A stretch of 64,000 nt of DNA, from positions 1 through 64,000 of the forward strand of contig WTXI01000182.1 in the NCBI GenBank assembly GCA_022376515.1. The letters run 5' to 3'. Both the position numbers and the translations under genes were made by a program. Numbering within the stretch: position 1 is the first letter of the stretch; every line of letters begins with the position of its first letter. The notes beneath the pieces are model-generated. The model was not told where the DNA came from and did no database searches. It saw only the letters and a list, made by a program, of their open reading frames with translations. Origin of the DNA: Lactifluus volemus. Its lineage: Eukaryota > Basidiomycota > Agaricomycetes > Russulales > Russulaceae. Positions 58,885-64,000 of the stretch are shown piece after piece.

Positions 58885-59997
58885 ATGGAAGACGAGCAGG
58901 AGGCCGAGCTGCGCAACCCGTTTCCTTCACCCCCTTCCCACTACACCAACTATACTGCACACAACCTGAAACTCTTGTCTCTACTTAGGGAACGCTCAGA
59001 GGATCAAAATATTTCGGAACAAGTGCAAAATGACATCCTCTCTGATCAATCTGATGTGCCAGAGTGGTCTCTTACCTCCTTGGAGAAACCACGGGTGGAC
59101 TGGATACAAGAGGAGGGGTATTACAATGTATTTGGTGATACGTGGTTTGTACGCCCTCCTCTACGCCTCGTGGTAAATGACATACATGATCCGCATGAAT
59201 AGCTTAAAGAGACCTTCCCCTCCCTTGGAGAGGTAGGCGGTCACCAGCTGTACCCAGAGGATCCCGCAGCCGGTACGGTGCTGTTGGGCCTTTCCCCACC
59301 CCGTTCAGATCTCACCTTCAGCGTCCAAAATAGATCGCCGGCCCGCACTGTTGTCCATTCTGAAGTCTATGCTCGTCACATATTCCTCCTTTCTAAGCGC
59401 ACTTCTCGCTCCACCGCCTAGTGCGAGGTCGACGGGACCCCCAGAGTGGGAACGCCAGGTGGAGTGGATCACAACCCTCGCACAAAATGTCATGGCTGCC
59501 GCGAACGACCTGCGGCCGGTTCAGGTTCGTCCGCCTCGCCCAGCGATGTCTGCGCGCGTAACGCTTCTCTTAATGTTCATCAGGCACGTGCGAGCCTCGA
59601 GCTCATGATGAAACATCAACTGGAACTCCGTAGAGAAGAGACCAGAGCCATCCATGAGTTTGTGCCATCTTTCTTCGAAGGTTTGGTCTAAGTGAGGCAC
59701 GCAGAAAGTGTGATTTGTTAGAGGCCCAGCTCGCGCAGCTGCAGGAAATGGCTAAACAGAAATCGGGGCAGCAATTGGACCAGGTATTTTTCTCTTCTCT
59801 AAATTATGGTTCGAAAACGTTTAACTGTGAGACTTTTCATGGCCAGCGCGCAGATGAAGGGCACGTGCCAATAGCCGAAGTACGTACAATTCGAATTTCT
59901 GGAAACTGACGTCTTACCGTTATCCTGCCCACTACAGACGGCACCGTTTCCTTTGGTGCCTGTGGACGATGTCGCTCGATGGGCTGAAGAACTATAA
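58885..59997 (+). CDS. MED7: Mediator complex subunit 7
   Basis: The N-terminus NPFPSPPSHYTNYTAHNLKL and the VDWIQEEGYYNVFGDTWF block are hallmarks of MED7, a middle-module subunit of the RNA polymerase II Mediator in the nucleus. Exon 2 gives GGHQLYPEDPAA. Exon 3 gives DRRPALLSILKSMLVTYSS and EWERQVEWITTLAQNVMAAANDLRP. The next exon gives LMMKHQLELRREETRAIHE, then KCDLLEAQLAQLQ. The best splice model uses acceptor ACCTTCAG at about 59,316 for exon 3. It finishes with RADEGHVPIAE joined to a last exon ending ARWAEEL and TAA at 59,995-59,997. About 240 residues, usual for the family. Confidence 0.9.
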
Positions 59998-60155
59998 GAA
60001 CTGGCAGTAATTTCCTGTGTAGAGCTTTCATACTTGTACAGACTCTGGAGTCCCGTGGTTTCGTATGACCAATTAAGGAAAGTAGGGGGACAAACGGGTT
60101 TCGGGGTCCGAGTTTGCCAATCCACCGTTAGCCTCAACGTCACGCAAAGAAAGAA

Positions 60156-60865
60156 ATGGCTCTACGACGAAGGATAGGCATCAGCACTGCGACAACTGAG
60201 GCGGCTCGCCGTCAGCTTATGCAGCCGGTGCCATGCTGGGAGAAGGTCTGGGTAGTACCTGAGAAAGCTGCGCCAGGATCTACACTTAAAGTCCTCAAGT
60301 GGGTCAAGACGGACAAAGTACAGGTGCGTATGAAAAATTAATTGGGATAGACATACGATCTAACTTTGCGATGGTGACAGCAATTCAGCGATGATGAAGG
60401 AGACGTCAATGAACCACTTGCTCCCCTCCCTGATGAGCCCGAGGTGGTGGAGGGTGACGAGGACGTGGAGCAAGAAGACCCTGCGCAGTCCGTTCCACCA
60501 GAAGGGATTTCCCGGGACACGTCCGAGCCAATCCTTCCGAAGGAAGAGCTACCCTCAAAAGTTTCTTCACCGAAACCCACCCATTATCTATATCATTCCA
60601 ACCGACTCTTCCATCCGAACAGGACGACGATGGCCTTGGCGGTGCGTTGCAGGGTCTGGACGACCTTAGTGACCCAGTCAATGTCGTTGATCCACTGGAC
60701 CCAACTGTAACGGGTCTGCTGGACTTGACGCAACTAGGAGCCGATGAAACGGCTTTTGAGGGCGCTGGTGATCTGACGCAAATAGAGCCGACGGATAGCA
60801 TTCTCGGGGCAAACATTCTCGATGCGGGGATAACGGACGATCCGTTTGTGATGCAACCGTCGTAA
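60156..60865 (+). CDS. Small acidic conserved protein, hypothetical
   Basis: Three exons: from ATG 60,156 to a GTGCGT donor near 60,323, a middle exon from about 60,381, and a last exon from about 60,629 after a GTTTCT...GAACAG intron. The open frames join without a stop to about 196 residues. The N-terminus is basic with an RRQLMQPVPCWEKVWV motif and TLKVLKWVKT. The rest is very acidic (DEPEVVEGDEDVEQED) and ends in Asp/Leu-rich repeats and VMQPS. The WEKVWVVPEK segment looks conserved, but I know no domain. It lies 158 bp after MED7 on the same strand. Confidence 0.65.
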
Positions 60866-61303
60866 CGATCGTGTGATTCATTTTACTCTTTCCGCCGTCT
60901 TTCCGCCGTATCATTGTTTTTGTATTGCCTAAAATATGGTTTGTGACCCCTAATACGAGCCGCTGTACGGAGCAGAACTTTGAAAACAGCTATCAACACC
61001 TCCCTACTGGTACTCTAAACAGTTCTGTGCTTATTGTTCTTGCTCGTTCAATTGGTACTCTGGTACCTCGACCTGAGAGCTGTCCTTTTGATCGCCATGA
61101 CGTGAACAAGGCGTCAAGTGATGAACCATCCTTCATTCGTCCAAAGTCATGCCATACTGTTTATGTAGCAACTATACATTCCCTAAGTTCCGATAACCCC
61201 TTGTCCTGTCACTACGCGAGGGTTCGACTATCGGAACTTGGGAATTCCCGTCACCCCTCGTCTATTTACTTTCCTTCGTCGTCCTCCTTCTCATCCATCC
61301 ACT
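60866..61303. other. Intergenic region upstream of ligase 2
   Basis: Should hold the ligase 2 promoter. I see no copy of the block shared by ligase 1 and the SDR genes. CTATTTACTTTCC near 61,262 precedes the start. Confidence 0.5.
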
Positions 61304-63962
61304 ATGACTGAGTTTATATCATCTGGCGGTCCTCTCCCTCACATCCCAGACAATCTCACCCTGACCCAGTTCATTCTCGACTCGACTCATGAGTACAGAC
61401 CAGTTCGTCCTCAAGGCGTGCCTTGGCTGATCGAGGATGCGACGGGACGCAAGATTGGCCTTGAAGAGGTGACGATAACATTCCTTGTACAACGATTGTT
61501 CGCTAACTATACCCTGCGAAGATCAAACCTCGAGTCTCTGGGTTGGCAAATGCATTGAGCTTGAAATGGGGCATACGTACGTCTTTTTTCCTGTTCCAAA
61601 CGCCGCCCGCTCCCGACCTCACAGTTCAATTCAGGTGAAAACGACGTTGGTATGTAAAAATCAACTGTACATGGCACGCACGCGCTTACAACTCCGTGCA
61701 GTGTGTATTTTCAGCCCAAACCATGTTGGTGTGTCCAGCTGTCGAGACCTCCCCCAAACAGTCTACTCATAGTGCAAACTAGATTACCCCACGGTCATCT
61801 GGGCTGTTCATAGGCTGGGAGCTATTGTGACGTTCGTAGTACATTTGTCACTCTTTCGTAGTGTCGTTCCTTGACATGGTTTCTCACCAGCGGCGCAAAT
61901 CCATTGTACACCCCTGAAGAACTTACCTATCAGATTTCCGCGGCAAAAGCGACTGTTCTTGTCGTTCATCCGGATGCATTGAAATGTGCCCTCGCAGCGG
62001 CAGAAAAAGCCGGCATACCGTTTGACCGCGTTATTCCCCTTGATACCCTCCACGGACAGCGGCAACACGCTGTCGCACCTGATTTGCATGAGCTGATAGT
62101 GTATGGGCTCGCTCACAAACCCAATTTTGTGGAAAGGCGACTCAATCCTGGTGAAGGGAAGACAAAGGTCGCATTTTTAAGCTTCTCCAGCGGCACAACC
62201 GGAAAGCCAAAGGTGCGTAACGATTTCCGTGATAATATAAGCCTAATAGGCCTGTCAGGCGGTAGAGATATCTCACTATGCACCTATCGCAAACATGATT
62301 CAAATGGCCACTTGGTGGAACATTAATGACGATAGCGTCCCAAGCGAGGTTAGGCGGGTTCGGGCAGGAGACGTTGCCTTAGCTGGTAAGCACACACTTT
62401 TCCCTAAGGAAGCAGGTGGATCTAATGCGTTGCAGTGCTACCCTTTTTTCGTGAGTGATATATCATGTTGATACGGTCAAGTCGGGATCGTTGACGATCG
62501 ACATCAGACATTTACGGTCTCGTCGTCAATGTGAGATCTGTTTCGATAAGCAGTTGATGCTGGTCGCTGATTAAAGTGTCTAGTTGCACTTCTTCCTGTT
62601 TTGCGGGGTACGTGGCATGGACTTGGTAACATCATTTTCGTTGATAAACCTCTAGATGAGCATCGTCGTTGTTCCCAAATTTGACTTTATCAAGTTTTTG
62701 GAGAGTGTCCAGCGACACCGAGCTACGCATCTATTGTACGGTTCCCTCCTTCCTTAGCTCCCTTGCCTAAGCAAAAGTATTTCGATACAGGGTTGTTCCT
62801 CCTATGGTCATATTGTTTTGCAAGGTTTGATGATTTTTTGTCTATTTTCCCAATCATAGCTCGTCGCTCAACCCACGTTTCAGCACCCTGCGACAAAAAA
62901 GTATGACCTTAGTCATGTTCGCCTGTTGTTCTCCGGTGCTGCTCCGCTTTCTGCCGCATTGAACGAGGCTATCACAAGAATTATGCCACAGGCGCATGTT
63001 GGACAGGGCTATGGTTTGTTCTCTGGATCATAACCTCTCGCTCGAGGCTAAACTCTCCTCTAGGTATGACAGAGACCTCAACGTCCGTTTCCATGGCTCC
63101 TTTGTCGCAGAAGGTCGGCACTTTTGGCAGCGCTGGCCAACTGATACCAGGGGTGCGAGCGCGCGTCGTCAAAGTAGACGGGACGCTGGCAAAGGCCGGA
63201 GAACCTGGGGAACTTGTAATTAAGACCCCTTCATTGGCCCTGCGCTATCTGAATGATGAAAAGGCGTAAGTGACCGGCTTTCTTCGTCACATTTCGTTAT
63301 ACTTACGGCGTTTGATGTCGCCGTAGTACCGCTGAGACCTTTGTCGGCGATGGGTACACTTTTTGGACTTATAGATGAAGGGGCGTGCTAAAGTCGCTCT
63401 GCAGATGGATACGGACAGGAGACGAAGTCATCATAGACAAGAATAATGACATGTTCATCGTTGATAGACTCAAGGTAACTCTCTCGTGCTTGGCCTTCTG
63501 TAAAGTCACGCTACACAGGTACTTTTAGGAGTTTTTGAAGGTTCGCGGCTTTCAAGTCGCTCCTGCTGAGCTCGAGGGCCATCTCCTAGAGCACCCCGAC
63601 ATCACAGATACCTGTGTGGTCGGCCTGTCTGACGAGTATAGTGGAGAGGTTCCGCTGGCTTTCGTGGTTCTCTCTGCAAGCGCGGCTAAGAGGGCATCAC
63701 AAAGTGAGGCAGAAACGGCAAAGATTAAGGACTCCATTCTGAAGGTACGCTGGTCTCACAAGATATAAAGCCATGCTTGAGGTCTCATTCTTCGTGAATC
63801 TAGCACGTTGCCGATAAAAAGGCTCCTTATAAGAGGTTGGCTGGCGGAGTGGAGTTTATCGATGCCATTCCAAAGAACCCGAGTGGAAAGTTGCTAAGAC
63901 GAGTCCTTCGTGAAAAGGCTAGTATGAGGCAGAAACAGCGCTGTGCCAAAGCACGGTTGTAA
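61304..63962 (+). CDS. 4-coumarate:CoA-ligase-like acyl-AMP synthetase, ligase 2
   Basis: A second complete ligase with about the same exon pattern as ligase 1, from ATG 61,304 to TAA 63,960-63,962. Motifs: [16 protein letters not shown] at the N-terminus, CIFSPNHVD, the P-loop [11 protein letters not shown] at about 62,180-62,213, [20 protein letters not shown], the IRTGDEV hinge, and [17 protein letters not shown] with the catalytic Lys. It should form an acyl-CoA from an acid, ATP and CoA. It is clearly diverged from ligase 1, so the two may accept different acids. It ends 39 bp before the window end. Confidence 0.92.
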
Positions 63963-64000
63963 ATACATTTTTTGTTTCGTCCTTTGTGACGTAGCACTCC

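Noticed and set aside
1..64000. CRISPR arrays, LTR retroelements, tRNA or rRNA genes
   Set aside because: No regularly spaced short repeats, paired long terminal repeats with coding between them, or recognisable RNA genes were seen.

Overview
This window is nuclear DNA of a filamentous basidiomycete, most likely an Agaricomycete. Its genes carry many short introns of about 45-60 bp with GT...AG borders and TACTAAC-like branch sites. They include families typical of that group: DUF6535 membrane proteins, a bifunctional ADE5,7 purine enzyme, a fungal P-type H+-ATPase and a Mediator subunit. I see no rRNA, tRNA, CRISPR array or LTR retroelement. Exon borders were read by eye.

Layout. (1) 1-9.9 kb is a mosaic of duplicated pieces: a TPR/glycine-rich gene broken by a fold-back element, a SANT/Myb-like gene, the truncated 3' end of ADE5,7, a glycine-rich gene fragment, an older ADE5,7 fragment and an RRM gene relic. 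(2) 10.7-17 kb holds a plasma-membrane H+-ATPase gene and a DUF6535 gene. (3) 17.3-22.4 kb holds a second SANT-like copy (frameshifted) beside the complete ADE5,7 gene. (4) 23.4-30.7 kb holds two long disordered Ser/Pro-rich proteins flanking a small conserved protein. (5) 31.3-50.5 kb is a tandem array of short-chain dehydrogenase/reductase (SDR) genes: five intact and one broken. Each SDR is followed by the same antisense, 5'-only remnant of an acyl-CoA ligase gene. The array is interrupted at 39,999-46,260 by a 6.26 kb block that is an inverted copy of the left end of the window (third SANT-like copy plus the uninterrupted TPR/glycine-rich gene). (6) 50.5-64 kb holds a membrane carbon-nitrogen hydrolase related to apolipoprotein N-acyltransferase, two complete 4-coumarate:CoA-ligase-like genes, a DUF2235 hydrolase, MED7 and a small acidic conserved protein.

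How it fits together. The SDRs and the ligases look like parts of one ancestral divergent gene pair (ligase and SDR sharing an intergenic region). The pair was amplified after the ligase had been truncated, leaving antisense ligase exons in the 3' flank of each SDR. The two complete ligases remain nearby. This suggests an accessory metabolic cluster acting on carboxylic acids or carbonyls, but no substrate can be read from the sequence. The rest of the rearrangement history is recorded by inverted arms about 34 kb apart, three SANT-like copies with different lesions, partial ADE5,7 duplications, and at least three short elements with terminal inverted repeats.
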